Assembly (NCBI GenBank): GCA_011090425.1
Contig: PHGD01000042.1
Location: 1-34,358, forward strand
Direction: 5' to 3'
DNA length: 34,358 nucleotides
Source of the DNA: Nitrospira sp. LK70
GTDB lineage: Bacteria > Nitrospirota > Nitrospiria > Nitrospirales > Nitrospiraceae
The position numbers were made by a program, and so were the translations under genes. Positions 16,544 to 26,400 of the stretch are shown piece by piece. The notes under the pieces were generated by a model, which saw only the letters and a program-made list of their open reading frames with translations, did no database searches and was not told where the DNA came from. Position 1 is the stretch's first letter. Each line of letters starts with the position of its first letter.

Positions 16544-18055
16544 ATGGAGCGGCAGCCCATTGACCTCATCACGGCGAATCCTGTCAGGGTGGGAACGAGC
16601 GAAACCGTGAGCAGCCGACTTTTTCGGACGAAGCCAATCGATCAAATCCTCGCCGACGCCGACCATCCTGAGCATCGGCTCAAGAAGACATTGACGGCGT
16701 GGGATCTCACGGCGCTTGGGATCGGTGCGATTATTGGGACCGGCATTTTCGTCCTGATCGGTACCGCCATAGTCGGTGATGCGCATAGGCCGGGAGCCGG
16801 ACCGGGAATCATCCTCTCCTTCATCCTCTCCGGCGTCACCTGTGCGTTAGCGGCGCTGTGTTATGCCGAATTTTCAGCCATGATCCCGGTCGCGGGGTCA
16901 GCCTACACTTTTTCTTACGCCACACTAGGTGAGTTTCTTGCCTGGCTCACGGGATGGAATCTGATTCTGGAATACGGTGTGGCGTGCGTGGCGGTTGCCA
17001 TCGGCTGGTCCGGGTATTTCAATAAGTTACTGAAGCTCGCGGGCCTCGACCTGCCCTATTGGGCAACCAATCCACCACATTGGGCGGGGGGGCCGGAGGG
17101 AAGTATTGCCAATTTTCCTGCCGCGATCATCGTCTTGTTGATCACGGCTCTCCTCGTGGTAGGAATCAAAGAGAGTGCGCGCGTGGCCGGTCTGATCGTG
17201 CTCCTCAAACTGGGTGTGATTCTCTTCTTCATTGCAGTTGGGGCTCCCGCTGTCAACGCCCATAATTGGATGCCGTTCATGCCTAACGGCTTCGAGGGAG
17301 TGCGGTCCGCGGCAGCCATCATCTTTTTTGCCTATATCGGGTTTGATGCTGTCTCGACTGCTGCAGAGGAGGCTCGTAACCCTCAACGAGATGTTCCGAT
17401 CGGTATCTTTAGCTCGCTGGCTATTTGTATGGTGCTCTATATTTCCGTGGCAGCCGTGATCACCGGCCTGGTCCCCGTATCCCAAATCGATATTTATGCC
17501 CCGGTGGCAGAAGCGCTGAACCTCGTGGGATTCAAATGGGGTGCCGCCATTGTCGCCATCGGGGCCGTGGCTGGTATTACGAGCGTATTGGTCGTGATGA
17601 TGCTGGGGCAAATTCGTGTCTTTTTTGCCATGTCGCGCGATCAACTCCTAGGTCCCGGTCTGTCCAAAGTCCATCCGACGTTTGGAACCCCGCATCGCGC
17701 GACCATTCTAACCGGTGTCGCCGTCGCAATTCTTTCAGCGTTCTTCCAGATAGGGGAAGCAGCCGATATGACCAACATTGGGACCTTCTTTGCCTTTGTG
17801 TTGGTGTGCGTGGGCGTGATGCTGCTCCGGTACACGAAGCCGGAGCGCCCCCGTCCTTTTCGCCTTCCCTTGATGCCGCTCGTGCCTATTTTGAGCATAA
17901 CGGCATGTCTTTACCTGATGGCTGGTTTGCCTTGGGCGACATGGATCCGTTTTGTGGTATGGACTATCATTGGCATTCTCGTGTATGCCGCCTATGGGAT
18001 AAGACACAGCAAACTGGCCGCACAGGCCGTCAACAACGGTTCGCTGTCACGATGA
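16544..18055 (+). CDS. APC-family amino-acid permease
   Basis: The 503-aa integral membrane protein is of the amino acid-polyamine-organocation superfamily. After a cytosolic N-terminus of about 50 residues comes the hallmark GIGAIIGTGIFVLIG (about 59-73), then roughly 12 hydrophobic segments. SYATLGEFLAWLTGWNLILE and FFAYIGFDAVSTAAEEARNP are typical of the cationic amino-acid transporter (CAT/YfnA-like) subgroup. It would import amino acids by proton coupling or exchange; the substrate is not predictable. The start at 16544 has no strong ribosome site. It lies downstream of the C26 hydrolase and converges with 18081-18524. Confidence 0.92.
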   Translation: MERQPIDLITANPVRVGTSETVSSRLFRTKPIDQILADADHPEHRLKKTLTAWDLTALGIGAIIGTGIFVLIGTAIVGDAHRPGAGPGIILSFILSGVTCALAALCYAEFSAMIPVAGSAYTFSYATLGEFLAWLTGWNLILEYGVACVAVAIGWSGYFNKLLKLAGLDLPYWATNPPHWAGGPEGSIANFPAAIIVLLITALLVVGIKESARVAGLIVLLKLGVILFFIAVGAPAVNAHNWMPFMPNGFEGVRSAAAIIFFAYIGFDAVSTAAEEARNPQRDVPIGIFSSLAICMVLYISVAAVITGLVPVSQIDIYAPVAEALNLVGFKWGAAIVAIGAVAGITSVLVVMMLGQIRVFFAMSRDQLLGPGLSKVHPTFGTPHRATILTGVAVAILSAFFQIGEAADMTNIGTFFAFVLVCVGVMLLRYTKPERPRPFRLPLMPLVPILSITACLYLMAGLPWATWIRFVVWTIIGILVYAAYGIRHSKLAAQAVNNGSLSR

Positions 18056-18080
18056 ATGGGAGGGCAATACTCGACGGAAG

Positions 18081-18524
18081 TTAATCCGGCTTGCCGGATG
18101 GCTGGGGTACGGAAGCGGGTGCAGTGGTAGAAGTCTCTTGAACGGGAACCGTGGCAGTTTGAACCGTGTTGGTAGCGGGAGCAGTCGGGCCAGACGATCC
18201 AGAAGCGGTACCTACTGGAGCCACCGCGGGCTTGGGAGGAGGAGCTGGTTTGGGCGGTGCTGGCCTTTCCGGCTTAATACCTCCCTCCCAGGCTGGGCCC
18301 GAATACATGTTCGCTGTTAAGCCCTTTGTCTTCCATTTCTCCTCGAAATCGGCAGCGGCTTTATTCGGTGTTTCCCCGACACCCATGACATCGTTCCAAG
18401 GATAGACTTTCGGTCCGATCTGACAGCCAGATTCCGTCCTCCGCAAATACAAAGCGATCGGATTACCCCGGTAGGGCCCAAGAAAAATATGGACGGATCC
18501 AACATGCTCTAGCAATGAGGCCAT
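18081..18524 (-). CDS. Unknown protein with Pro/Ala/Thr-rich tail
   Basis: The 147-aa product is not recognised. The first about 75 residues are compact and could be a small domain (HVGSVHIFLGPYRGNPIALY, then PWNDVMGVGETPNKAAADFE). The remainder is a low-complexity Pro/Ala/Thr/Val tail without hydrophobic segments. The frame opens at 18575, but ATG 18524 has GGAGGG five bases upstream and is the better start. It lies about 190 bp downstream of the NagZ-like gene on the same strand. The low-complexity tail resembles the linker in the TatA-like protein in style only. Confidence 0.6.
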   Translation of the reverse strand: MASLLEHVGSVHIFLGPYRGNPIALYLRRTESGCQIGPKVYPWNDVMGVGETPNKAAADFEEKWKTKGLTANMYSGPAWEGGIKPERPAPPKPAPPPKPAVAPVGTASGSSGPTAPATNTVQTATVPVQETSTTAPASVPQPSGKPD

Positions 18525-18717
18525 AAGGCCCTCCAAGGGAGGGCTATGATGCCACAACAGACGAGAAGAGGGCAAGATATTCGGCGGGGTGTGTGGAGGT
18601 TTCGCTTCCTCACTTCATGAGCTGAGGTTGTTCATCGTGGTGCAGATCAGGCAGTTCTCTCCGGAGACAATGCTCAAAGAGGGCCGCCCTGGTTTTGTGA
18701 AAAGGAAGAAGGCAAGA

Positions 18718-19815
18718 TCAGATGTCGGCCTTCGCGAATCGTTGCCGAGTCTGGTCGATGGTGCGCAAGAGGGCCTTGTGGCTTCGGCAGCCCACCACAA
18801 GTTTCGCATCAGAAATCGTCACGGGTCGATAGGGAAGAAGGAAACGTTCTTTTAAGCGGCGAATACGTGCGAGAGACTGGGCCAACCGCCCGGTAGAGAT
18901 ATCCTCGTCGGCAACCGCCTTGTCAACGGCATTCAGCCCGGCTACGACTCGGTTGCGGTCTTTACAGATCAACGGCATGTCGCAACCGGCTTGGATGGCC
19001 TGTATCGTGGCATCACCGATGCCATAATGATCGATAATGGCATGCATCTCGAGGTCATCCGTCAACACGACACCGTCGTAACGCAACTCTTCACGAAGAA
19101 ATCTCCCAATGATCGTCGGGGACAGGGTTGCCGGCCGGTGCTCATCCAAAGCCTGATACACAACGTGGGCCGTCATCAGCGTTGCCACGCCGTTGACAAT
19201 TGCGCGCCGGAATGGAGGAAACTCAATATGCTCGAGCCGCTCGCGCGTCGCCTGTACGATGGGCAACTCCTTGTGCGAGTCCGAGTTGGTATCGCCATGG
19301 CCGGGAAAGTGTTTCCCACAAGCCACGACTCGATTGTCCTCGAGGCCTCCGACGGTCGCCAACCCCAATTCAGACACGATGTCAGGAGTCATACCGAATG
19401 CTCGATCGCCGATCACCGGATTGGCGGGGTTGCTGTTCACATCCAACACAGGGGACATATTCATGTTGATGCCGACGGCCTTGAGCTCCTTCGCGGTCGT
19501 TGCTGCTGCCGCGTAGGCCAATTCGGAAGAACGGCAGCGCCCGAGGACTTCGCACGGTGGGAAGATCGTAAAGTCTTTCGGCAACCGTGAGACACGTCCG
19601 CCTTCCTGATCGATAGAGATGAGGAGAGGGGAGTGCGGACTGCAGCGTTGAAGCTCGCTTGTCAACGCGACGATCTGCTCGATCGATTCGAGATTTCTCG
19701 AAAACAGGATGACGCCCCCGGGCTTATATTCCCTGATGAAGGAAGCGAGTTCAGCTGAGACGGCGGTGCCGTCGAACCCTATCATGAAGAGTTGGCCGAT
19801 CTGGTCGTAAGCCAT
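18718..19815 (-). CDS. nagZ: GH3 beta-N-acetylhexosaminidase (NagZ-like)
   Basis: The 365-aa product is a single-domain glycoside hydrolase family 3 enzyme. The NagZ signature KHFPGHGDTNSDSH (168-181) supplies the catalytic Asp/His pair, and LTDDLEM carries the probable nucleophile Asp253. SIDQEGGRVSRLP (68-79) is also typical. NagZ removes N-acetylglucosamine from muropeptides in cell-wall recycling. The open frame extends to 19962 inside pepA; ATG 19815 gives the normal N-terminus (DQIGQLFMIGFDG). There is no signal peptide, which agrees with cytosolic recycling. It follows pepA by 23 bp. The C-terminal region of about 30 residues beyond the barrel is unremarkable. Confidence 0.88.
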   Translation of the reverse strand: MAYDQIGQLFMIGFDGTAVSAELASFIREYKPGGVILFSRNLESIEQIVALTSELQRCSPHSPLLISIDQEGGRVSRLPKDFTIFPPCEVLGRCRSSELAYAAAATTAKELKAVGINMNMSPVLDVNSNPANPVIGDRAFGMTPDIVSELGLATVGGLEDNRVVACGKHFPGHGDTNSDSHKELPIVQATRERLEHIEFPPFRRAIVNGVATLMTAHVVYQALDEHRPATLSPTIIGRFLREELRYDGVVLTDDLEMHAIIDHYGIGDATIQAIQAGCDMPLICKDRNRVVAGLNAVDKAVADEDISTGRLAQSLARIRRLKERFLLPYRPVTISDAKLVVGCRSHKALLRTIDQTRQRFAKADI

Positions 19816-19838
19816 CGTCGAGCGGTCTTTCTCTCGTC

Positions 19839-21350
19839 CTACAATGAGCGATCGATGAGGAACTGGATCAACAGTCTGGTCCCGATGCCGGTCGGGCCTT
19901 TGGGGATGTAGGCCCGCTCCCGCTCGCTCCAATCGGTGCTGGCGATATCGAGATGCACCCAAGGAGCGTCGCCGACGAACTTACTCAAGAAGAGCGCAGC
20001 CGTGATCATGCCACCCCCGCGCCCCCCGATGTTGCGCATATCGGCCACCTCGCTCCGCAGTTGTTCAAAATACTCTTCCCACAACGGCATTTCCCATACC
20101 CGCTCGCCCGCTCGAAGGCCGGCCTTGCGAATCGCCTCTTTCAACGTTGCATCAGTCCCGAACATTCCGATCGCGAACTGGCCCAGGGCGACGACGCAAG
20201 CTCCCGTCAGTGTAGCGATGTCGATGAGTGCGGCCGGCTTGAATCGAGTTGCGTAGGCAAGACCGTCGGACAGGATCAGCCGGCCCTCGGCGTCCGTGTT
20301 CTGCACCTCCACGGTTTTTCCCGCCAGGGTCTTGACCACGTCGCCTGGTCGCATCGCCCGGCCTCCCGGCATATTTTCCGCGGCCGGGAGGATGCTGACA
20401 AGATTAAGAGGTAACCTCAGACGAGCGGCGGCCCGCATCGCCGCCAGCACCTCTGCTCCACCGGTCATGTCGGCCTTCATCTGTTCCATATTCTCCGCCG
20501 GTTTGAGCGAGATCCCACCCGTGTCGAAGGTGATCGTCTTACCGACGAGCACCACCGGGCGGTCGTCCTTTTTCTTGGCTCCCTGGTACCGGAGAATGAT
20601 GAACTTCGGCGGTTGGTGGCTGCCCTTTGCCACTCCCAGCAAGGCACCCATACCAAGTTTGTCCATCTCCTTTTGTTCAAGGATTTTCAGATGCACACCA
20701 GCTTCCTTCGCCACGGTCTTCGCTTCACTGGCGATCCTGGTCGGTGTCATCACATTGGACGGATGGTTGCAGAGATCTCGAACGAAGACCGTCGCTTCAG
20801 CAGTCGCGACACCGCGGCGAATCCCTTCCGACAACTGGCGCAGGTGATCTTTCTGGGGAGCCAGGATGGTCATCGCCGTCACGTCCCTACCTGACGGAGC
20901 GTCGCTGCGATAGATTGTGAATTGATAGCTCCCTAAGAGCGCTCCTTCCGTCATGGTTTGGGCAACGTCGATCGTTGAGGCCCCATCCGGCACGACGCTC
21001 GGTAACGCAGCCATGAAGGTGCCGCATTTGGCTTGACGAACGCGTTTGACGGCATATCCCATCGCCTGCCGGATCTGATCCAAACCCAGCTCAGGTTTCT
21101 TCCCGAGGCCGACAAGAATCAACCGCTTAGCCGGAATTGTTCGCTGTGTATGAAATACGACCACCTCACCGGCCTTTCCATCAAACTCCTTGGACTGGAG
21201 AAGCTCACGGAGCGCCCCTCCGAGCGCTCTATCGAGGATGACCCCATCTTCCTTCGGCAGTCCCTCCCCTTCACAAAACAGGAGGACAAGCGCATCGGTG
21301 GTCTCGGTATCGACTCGTCCTTGTTTCGCTGCAACCGACATGATATTCAT
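19839..21350 (-). CDS. pepA: Leucyl aminopeptidase (M17 cytosol aminopeptidase)
   Basis: The 503-aa product is an M17 dizinc aminopeptidase. The signature NTDAEGRLILSDGLAYA and the preceding VGKTITFDTGGISLKP contain the metal-binding Lys/Asp residues, and GGAEVLAAMRAAARL is typical. Hexamers remove N-terminal residues from peptides; some relatives also bind DNA. The frame opens at 21377, but ATG 21350 has AAAGGAG at good spacing and is chosen. It lies 93 bp downstream of queE and 23 bp upstream of nagZ on the same strand, so a common transcript is likely. Together, pepA and nagZ suggest a small peptide and muropeptide recycling unit. Confidence 0.95.
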   Translation of the reverse strand: MNIMSVAAKQGRVDTETTDALVLLFCEGEGLPKEDGVILDRALGGALRELLQSKEFDGKAGEVVVFHTQRTIPAKRLILVGLGKKPELGLDQIRQAMGYAVKRVRQAKCGTFMAALPSVVPDGASTIDVAQTMTEGALLGSYQFTIYRSDAPSGRDVTAMTILAPQKDHLRQLSEGIRRGVATAEATVFVRDLCNHPSNVMTPTRIASEAKTVAKEAGVHLKILEQKEMDKLGMGALLGVAKGSHQPPKFIILRYQGAKKKDDRPVVLVGKTITFDTGGISLKPAENMEQMKADMTGGAEVLAAMRAAARLRLPLNLVSILPAAENMPGGRAMRPGDVVKTLAGKTVEVQNTDAEGRLILSDGLAYATRFKPAALIDIATLTGACVVALGQFAIGMFGTDATLKEAIRKAGLRAGERVWEMPLWEEYFEQLRSEVADMRNIGGRGGGMITAALFLSKFVGDAPWVHLDIASTDWSERERAYIPKGPTGIGTRLLIQFLIDRSL

Positions 21351-21443
21351 TCGATTCTCCTTTGATGCGTCAATCATCGAGGGGCCTCAGCCTACTGATC
21401 CTGGTCATCAGGACTCCTACATCTGGATCGATGGAGCAAGTCT

Positions 21444-22079
21444 TCACACTCCCCGCAGATCTGGTGCCCAGATGTGCTTGTGGAGTTGTAACTGAAAGCG
21501 AATCGGTAGTCGATCTGTCAGGACCCATTCAGCCAACTGTCGTGGATCCAGCGCACCGAATACCGGACTAAAGAGGACCGGACAGCGATCGGTCAACTGG
21601 AAGCGATCCAGAATGCTCTTAGCCCATTCATAATCGCTCCGGTCTTGAACGACGAACTTCACTTCGTCCTGTGGCCGCAATCGTTCGACATTGGGCCAGT
21701 ACATTCGTTCCGTCATGCCGCTTCCCGGGCACTTCACATCCAGGATGATACGGACCGATCGATCGACGATGATTGTATCCACCGCTCCGCTCGTTTCAAG
21801 GAGAACCGTCAAGCCCTCTTCGCACAGCCGATGCAGCAGCGTAGCCGTATCTGGTTGTGCCAATGGTTCACCTCCCGTTACCTCAACCAAACGGCAACCA
21901 TAGGATCGCACCGCGTCGAGAATGTCATTGATGGACCGTTCCGTTCCACCAAAGAAAGCATATTCCGTGTCACACCAGATGCACCGCAGAGGGCAACCGG
22001 TCAGACGCACAAACACGCAGGGGAGGCCGGCAAAGGTCGATTCGCCCTGAATGCTATGAAAAATTTCGGTGATGCGCAT
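21444..22079 (-). CDS. queE: 7-carboxy-7-deazaguanine synthase (radical SAM)
   Basis: The 211-aa product is a small radical-SAM enzyme with the CxxxCxxC cluster motif (Cys29, Cys33, Cys36 in GCPLRCIWCD) and the VTGGEPL motif (about 67-73). The start MRITEIFHSIQGESTFAGLP is diagnostic for QueE. It converts carboxytetrahydropterin to 7-carboxy-7-deazaguanine on the way to queuosine. Other queuosine genes (queC, queD, queF) are not present in the window. It follows the HAD phosphatase by 79 bp and precedes pepA, so it probably shares the promoter at 22867-22895. Confidence 0.95.
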   Translation of the reverse strand: MRITEIFHSIQGESTFAGLPCVFVRLTGCPLRCIWCDTEYAFFGGTERSINDILDAVRSYGCRLVEVTGGEPLAQPDTATLLHRLCEEGLTVLLETSGAVDTIIVDRSVRIILDVKCPGSGMTERMYWPNVERLRPQDEVKFVVQDRSDYEWAKSILDRFQLTDRCPVLFSPVFGALDPRQLAEWVLTDRLPIRFQLQLHKHIWAPDLRGV

Positions 22080-22158
22080 GAAGGATATACGGGCTTATCG
22101 AATCGTCGATGGATGATTCGCCGTGGAGGCGGTTGATCCGATCACAAGCAGCAGCCCA

Positions 22159-22836
22159 TTACCATTTGACAAGCGGCCAGTTCATGCGACGGGCGATGGA
22201 GGCCATGCCACGAATCGGATTCACCACCGTCGGATGCCCTACGGCCCGGAGCAGGCCTAAATCACCAGGGCTGTCTCCGTAGGCATAACATTGAGACAGA
22301 TCCAGCGTCAGTTCATGGGTCAACCGATCAATGAGTTGGCGTTTCCCCTCCCCATAAGGAAGAGGAGGGACAAGGAAACCGGTATAGAGGCCGTTCCGTT
22401 GCTCCAACCGACTCGCAAAGCATCGATCTGCTCGAAGGGCGTCAGCGATCGGGGCGATCAGGAAATCAATGGATCCCGTTACGAAAATGATGGCATGGCC
22501 GGCACGGCGATGCTCGTCGAGCATCCGCATGGCGACGGGAGAGACACGAGGACATAATTCGTCCCGACAAAACTCCTCACCCAACGGTTGAATCACTTGC
22601 GAAGGTTTTCCGGCTAGATACAGCTTTCGCTCGCGAAGCGGGTGCAGCGACAATGTCGGGAGATGTCGCATGAGCCAAGCCACACTCGTGCGCGCTTCAG
22701 GCCAACCGACGATACCGAGTCTCCACAGCCGGCGAAAAAACCGTACTTCGCTCGCTTCGCCAGGCAAAATGGTATTGTCGACATCAAAAAATGCCGCAAT
22801 GGAAGAGGAGAGACCTCGTTGGTCTGTTCGTACCAT
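22159..22836 (-). CDS. HAD-superfamily hydrolase, SerB-like (subfamily IB)
   Basis: The 225-aa product has the four HAD motifs: FFDVDNTI (Asp18, Asp20), FVTGS (119-122 region), Lys165 and YGDSPGD (Asp188, Asp192). The cap lies between motifs I and II, as in the phosphoserine phosphatase-like IB family. Many such proteins are phosphoserine phosphatases or act on lipid and sugar phosphates, and the EARTSVAWLMRHLP cap is not specific enough to decide. It is the first gene of the minus-strand run and has a good promoter candidate directly upstream, which overlaps the divergent tRNA promoter. An operon with queE, pepA and nagZ is likely but unproved. Confidence 0.85.
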   Translation of the reverse strand: MVRTDQRGLSSSIAAFFDVDNTILPGEASEVRFFRRLWRLGIVGWPEARTSVAWLMRHLPTLSLHPLRERKLYLAGKPSQVIQPLGEEFCRDELCPRVSPVAMRMLDEHRRAGHAIIFVTGSIDFLIAPIADALRADRCFASRLEQRNGLYTGFLVPPLPYGEGKRQLIDRLTHELTLDLSQCYAYGDSPGDLGLLRAVGHPTVVNPIRGMASIARRMNWPLVKW

Positions 22837-22866
22837 GGACGAGCGCCTTACGACATTGAGGGGCAG

Positions 22867-22895
22867 ATTCTACCGGACGGCTGGTTGATTGACAA
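22867..22895 (-). promoter_or_regulatory. Candidate sigma-70 promoter for the HAD-queE-pepA-nagZ run
   Basis: On the minus strand, TTGTCA (22895-22890) and TAGAAT (22872-22867) are spaced 17 bp apart. They match consensus at five of six positions each. The -35 box overlaps the -35 box of the divergent plus-strand promoter by five bases. Confidence 0.6.
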
Positions 22896-22918
22896 GAATT
22901 TTACCCTCCTCCTATAAT
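22889..22918 (+). promoter_or_regulatory. Full-consensus sigma-70 promoter upstream of tRNA-Leu(GAG)
   Basis: TTGACA (22889-22894) and TATAAT (22913-22918) match both consensus hexamers perfectly at 18-bp spacing. The tRNA 5' end is about 167 bp downstream, beyond a hairpin-rich repeat (22956-23082). Confidence 0.8.
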
Positions 22919-22955
22919 GCCCCTCCTCCGCCCTCATAGCTGAATAGGGTTTCAA

Positions 22956-23082
22956 GGCGGGATGGTCAGGCAAGCCTGCGACAAGGTCGCAGCGAGCGAA
23001 AGCCTGAGCCGTACTTCCAAGTACGGTGAGGGATTGAGCGATGAGCGAGCGCAGCCGCTGGCTTCGTTTCAACATCCTGCTG
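22956..23082. repeat. MITE-like hairpin element, about 127 bp
   Basis: The outer ends are imperfect inverted repeats of about 12 bp (GGCGGGATGGTCA against the complement of TTCAACATCCTGCT). Inside are two perfect hairpins: CTGCGAC/GTCGCAG (22976-22992) and CCGTACTT/AAGTACGG (23009-23026). GAGCGA-type motifs recur between them. No coding sequence is present. The style matches short non-coding repeats I associate with Nitrospira-type genomes, from memory only. It lies between a consensus promoter and tRNA-Leu(GAG). Confidence 0.55.
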
Positions 23083-23085
23083 AGC

Positions 23086-23169
23086 GCCGAAGTGGTGGAA
23101 TGGCAGACACGCACGTTTGAGGGGCGTGTGGCGAAAGCCGTGCGGGTTCAAGTCCCGCCTTCGGCACCA
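23086..23169 (+). tRNA. tRNA-Leu (anticodon GAG)
   Basis: An 84-nt class II tRNA. Acceptor strands GCCGAAG and CTTCGGC pair, and the anticodon stem CACGT/GCGTG (with one U-G pair) encloses TTGAGGG, giving GAG. The variable arm TGGCGAAAGCCG is leucine-like and the T-arm is GCGGGTTCAAGTCCCGC. The ACCA end is encoded. Confidence 0.96.
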
Positions 23170-23263
23170 TCGACCTAAACCGCACTCGCTGATCTCCAGC
23201 AAAAGACTCCGGGCCATTTGGATCTAGACTTTTCTCCATTTCTCATAGGACACTGTTGCTCGG

Positions 23264-23292
23264 TTGGCTATTGGTTAGGAATCAGTTATATT
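23264..23292 (+). promoter_or_regulatory. Candidate promoter for the PAS/GAF kinase
   Basis: TTGGCT (23264-23269) and TATATT (23287-23292) are spaced 17 bp apart, about 125 bp before the GTG start. The -35 box is weak and the -10 box is good. The rest of 23170-23418 shows nothing else I can name. Confidence 0.4.
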
Positions 23293-23418
23293 TGGCCGTG
23301 ACAAAAATGTTTCCTGAGGAAAGCCCCACACTCGATCGTCGCTTCGTGAGCTAGTCGCTCCCATGCTCCGAACCGACTCTTGATGTATGGTCGACGTCGC
23401 CCAGCAAGGAGCCTCTGC

Positions 23419-26400
23419 GTGAGTCTTACGAGTCAGCGTCCTGAAATTGATCTGCTGCGCGGGCAGGTAGCCGATCTCGCGCGTGAATTGGCCGAACGAG
23501 ACCGAGTACTGCACGAACGAACTCGCCACCTCCACGTCGCACAAGCTCTTGCTCACCTGGGAAGTTGGAGTTGGGACCTCACAAACGGCGAGGTGGAATG
23601 GTCGGATGAACTCTACCGGATCTTCGGCTATGCGCCTCAATCACGTGCGATGACGTTCAACAGCTTTGTGTCGGCGGTACTGCCGGAGGATCATGACCGG
23701 ATTTTGGCGTTGATCGACGACGCGTTGGTAGGGGCCGCGCCATACGATGTGGAATGCCGAATCGCTCGCCCCAACGGCGAAGTACGGACGATTCAGTGCA
23801 GCGCAGAGTTCTTGCGGGATAGGAGCGGTCAGCCGGTGCGTATGTCCGGGACAGCTTTGGATGTGACCGATCGCAAACGAGCAGAGTCGGCACTACAGGA
23901 ACGCGAGGCTCACTTCCGTAGGCTGATCGAGCATTCCTCGGACATCATTACGGTTCTCGATTCGAACGGGACAATCCAGTTCGAAAGCCCCTCATTCGAA
24001 CGACTGCTCGGGTATGCCCAACACGAGCTCGATGGTCGAATCGCTTTCGAGTTTATTCACCAGGAGGATCTTCCTGTCGTGATCGAGCAGTTCCAGTTGC
24101 TCATCCAGCGGCCCGGAACGCCTCAATCGGCCGAATTCCGTTTTCGCCACAAAGACGGTTCGTGGCGCAGCTTGGAAGGAATCGGCAGGACGACTTGTGA
24201 TCCGGATGGCCGATGCAGTGTGGTCGTGAATTTACGCGACATTACTGAGCGGAAGCGCACCGAGGAGATGCTACGGGCTTCCCAAGAAAAGCTCCGACAA
24301 GCCCTCCGTGCCTCAGGGACCGGACTATGGGACTGGAACACGGAAACGGACGAAGTAGCCCTTTCCGAAGAATGGAAACGTCAGTTGGGCTATGAGCCGG
24401 CAGAGATTTCAGATGCTTTTGAGACCTGGACGATGCTTCTGCATCCGGAGGATCGGGAAGCGGCGATGGCCTATGTCGGAGACTACGTGGCTCGTCGCGA
24501 GGGAGACTATCGACAGGAATTTCGGCTGAAGTGCAAGGATGGGGGGTATCGATGGATCGAAGCGCGGGCTTCGTTTGTGTCCGAGCAGGATGGTCGAAGT
24601 ATTCGTCTCCTCGGTTCGCACACCGACATTACGAAGCATAAACGGATGGAGGAGGCGCTGCGCGAGAGCGAGGAGCGTTACCGGATGTTGATCGAGCTGG
24701 CCCCATGCGGTGCCCTCGTCTTGTGTGAAGGGCGGACAGCCTACATCAACCGAACGGGCCTCTTCATCATGGGAGCGAAGGATCCTCAGGACATTCTCGG
24801 CCGGCCGAAATTGGAGTTCATCCATCCGGACTATCATCAAGAAGTCCAGGAGAACATGAAAGGTCTGCTGAACGGCGGCCTGTCCATCCATAGTGCGGAA
24901 CGAGTGTATCTGAGAATGGATGGAACGCCGATTCCGGTTCAGGTTGAGGTAGCTCGGATTACGTGGAACGGTACGCCGGCCACGCTCTGCCTGTTCTCTG
25001 ATATCAGTGAGCGCAAGCGGAGTGAAGACCGTATGCGAGAAATGAACCTGGCCTTAGCCCAGGCCATGCCGGGCATCGCCCGAGTCGACGAAGCTGGGCG
25101 GTACCTGGAGGTGAACCGGCCCTACGCGACGATGTTGGGGTATGAACCGTCCGAGTTGCTCGGGCGAACATGGGAGCCGACGGTGCACCCGGAAGACCTG
25201 TGTCTCGCCCAACATGCGTATGAGGAGTTGCTGGAGAAAGGAAAAGCGGAGTTCGAGTGTCGAGCTGTTCGGAAGGACGGCTCCATCTTCTTTAAACAGG
25301 TCTTGATGGTAACGAGCAAACCGTCGGTCGGCGGTTTCCTCGGCCACCATTGCTTCATGCGCGATATCACCGAGCGCAAGCAGGCGGAGGAGGCCCTCTG
25401 GAAGAGCCAGCAGGCAATACGCGAGCTCCACGATATCTCGTCGGCGCAGGGCCAGTCGTTGGAGGAACGGGTCGACGCTCTGCTTCAGCTCGGGTGCCGC
25501 TTCTTCGACCTGTCGATCGGGATACAGACCCTTGTCCGGGGTCATGAGTTGGAGGTGGGGCAGGTAAACGCCCCCGGCATGGGGTTCCATCAGGGCATGC
25601 GCGTGTCTCTGGCTGAGTCGTACTGCAGCGAGACCATTCGCCGGAGCAGACCGTTGAGTTTCGAGCATGCCGGTGCATCTCCAGATTGGCAAGGGCATCC
25701 CGCTTACGCTGCACTGAAGTTGGAGTCGTACATCGGGACTGCGATCAACGGACTGGCGGATACCTACGGGACCCTGTGTTTTGCGAGCGTCGAACCCCGC
25801 CAGAAACCGTTCACCGGGTCAGAAAGGGATTTCATTCAACTGATGGCGCAGTGGCTTGGCGGTGAAATGGACCGCCAAGCGACGCTGGGCGCTCTGCGGC
25901 AGAGCGAGGAACGATACCGGAACCTCTATGATGCAACTCCCTCTATGTATTTCACCGTGGATCGAACAGGAATGATCAGATCCGTCAACCAGTACGGCGC
26001 GCAGTACTTGGGCTATCGCGTCGAGGACCTTGTCGGGAAGCCGGTGGCGGGGATCTTCTTCGAAGAAGATCGAGCGCGCGTCTGTGCCGAGATAGAAACG
26101 TTCTTTCAGCGTCCGGAAGGAGTCGCGCGATGGGAATTGCGCAAGGTGCGAAGCGATGGCGCGCTACTGTGGGTACGCGAGCTCGTGCGCGTGCTGCAGA
26201 GCGGGGATGGAGAATCATCAGCCCTCATCGTGTGCGAGGACGTCACCGAATACAAACGCATGGAAAAAGCGCTGCGGCTCACCCAGTTCTCGGTGGATCA
26301 GGCGGTCGAAGCGATCTTGTGGGTGGATTCGAGCGCCCGCATATTCAACGTGAACGAGACGGCCTGTCGAATGTTGGGATATGCGCGCCAGGACTTGACG

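Noticed and set aside
23380..23418. ATG 23380 as start of the large kinase
   Set aside because: No ribosome site precedes it, whereas GTG 23419 has AAGGAG at seven bases; the 13 extra residues do not look like part of a domain.
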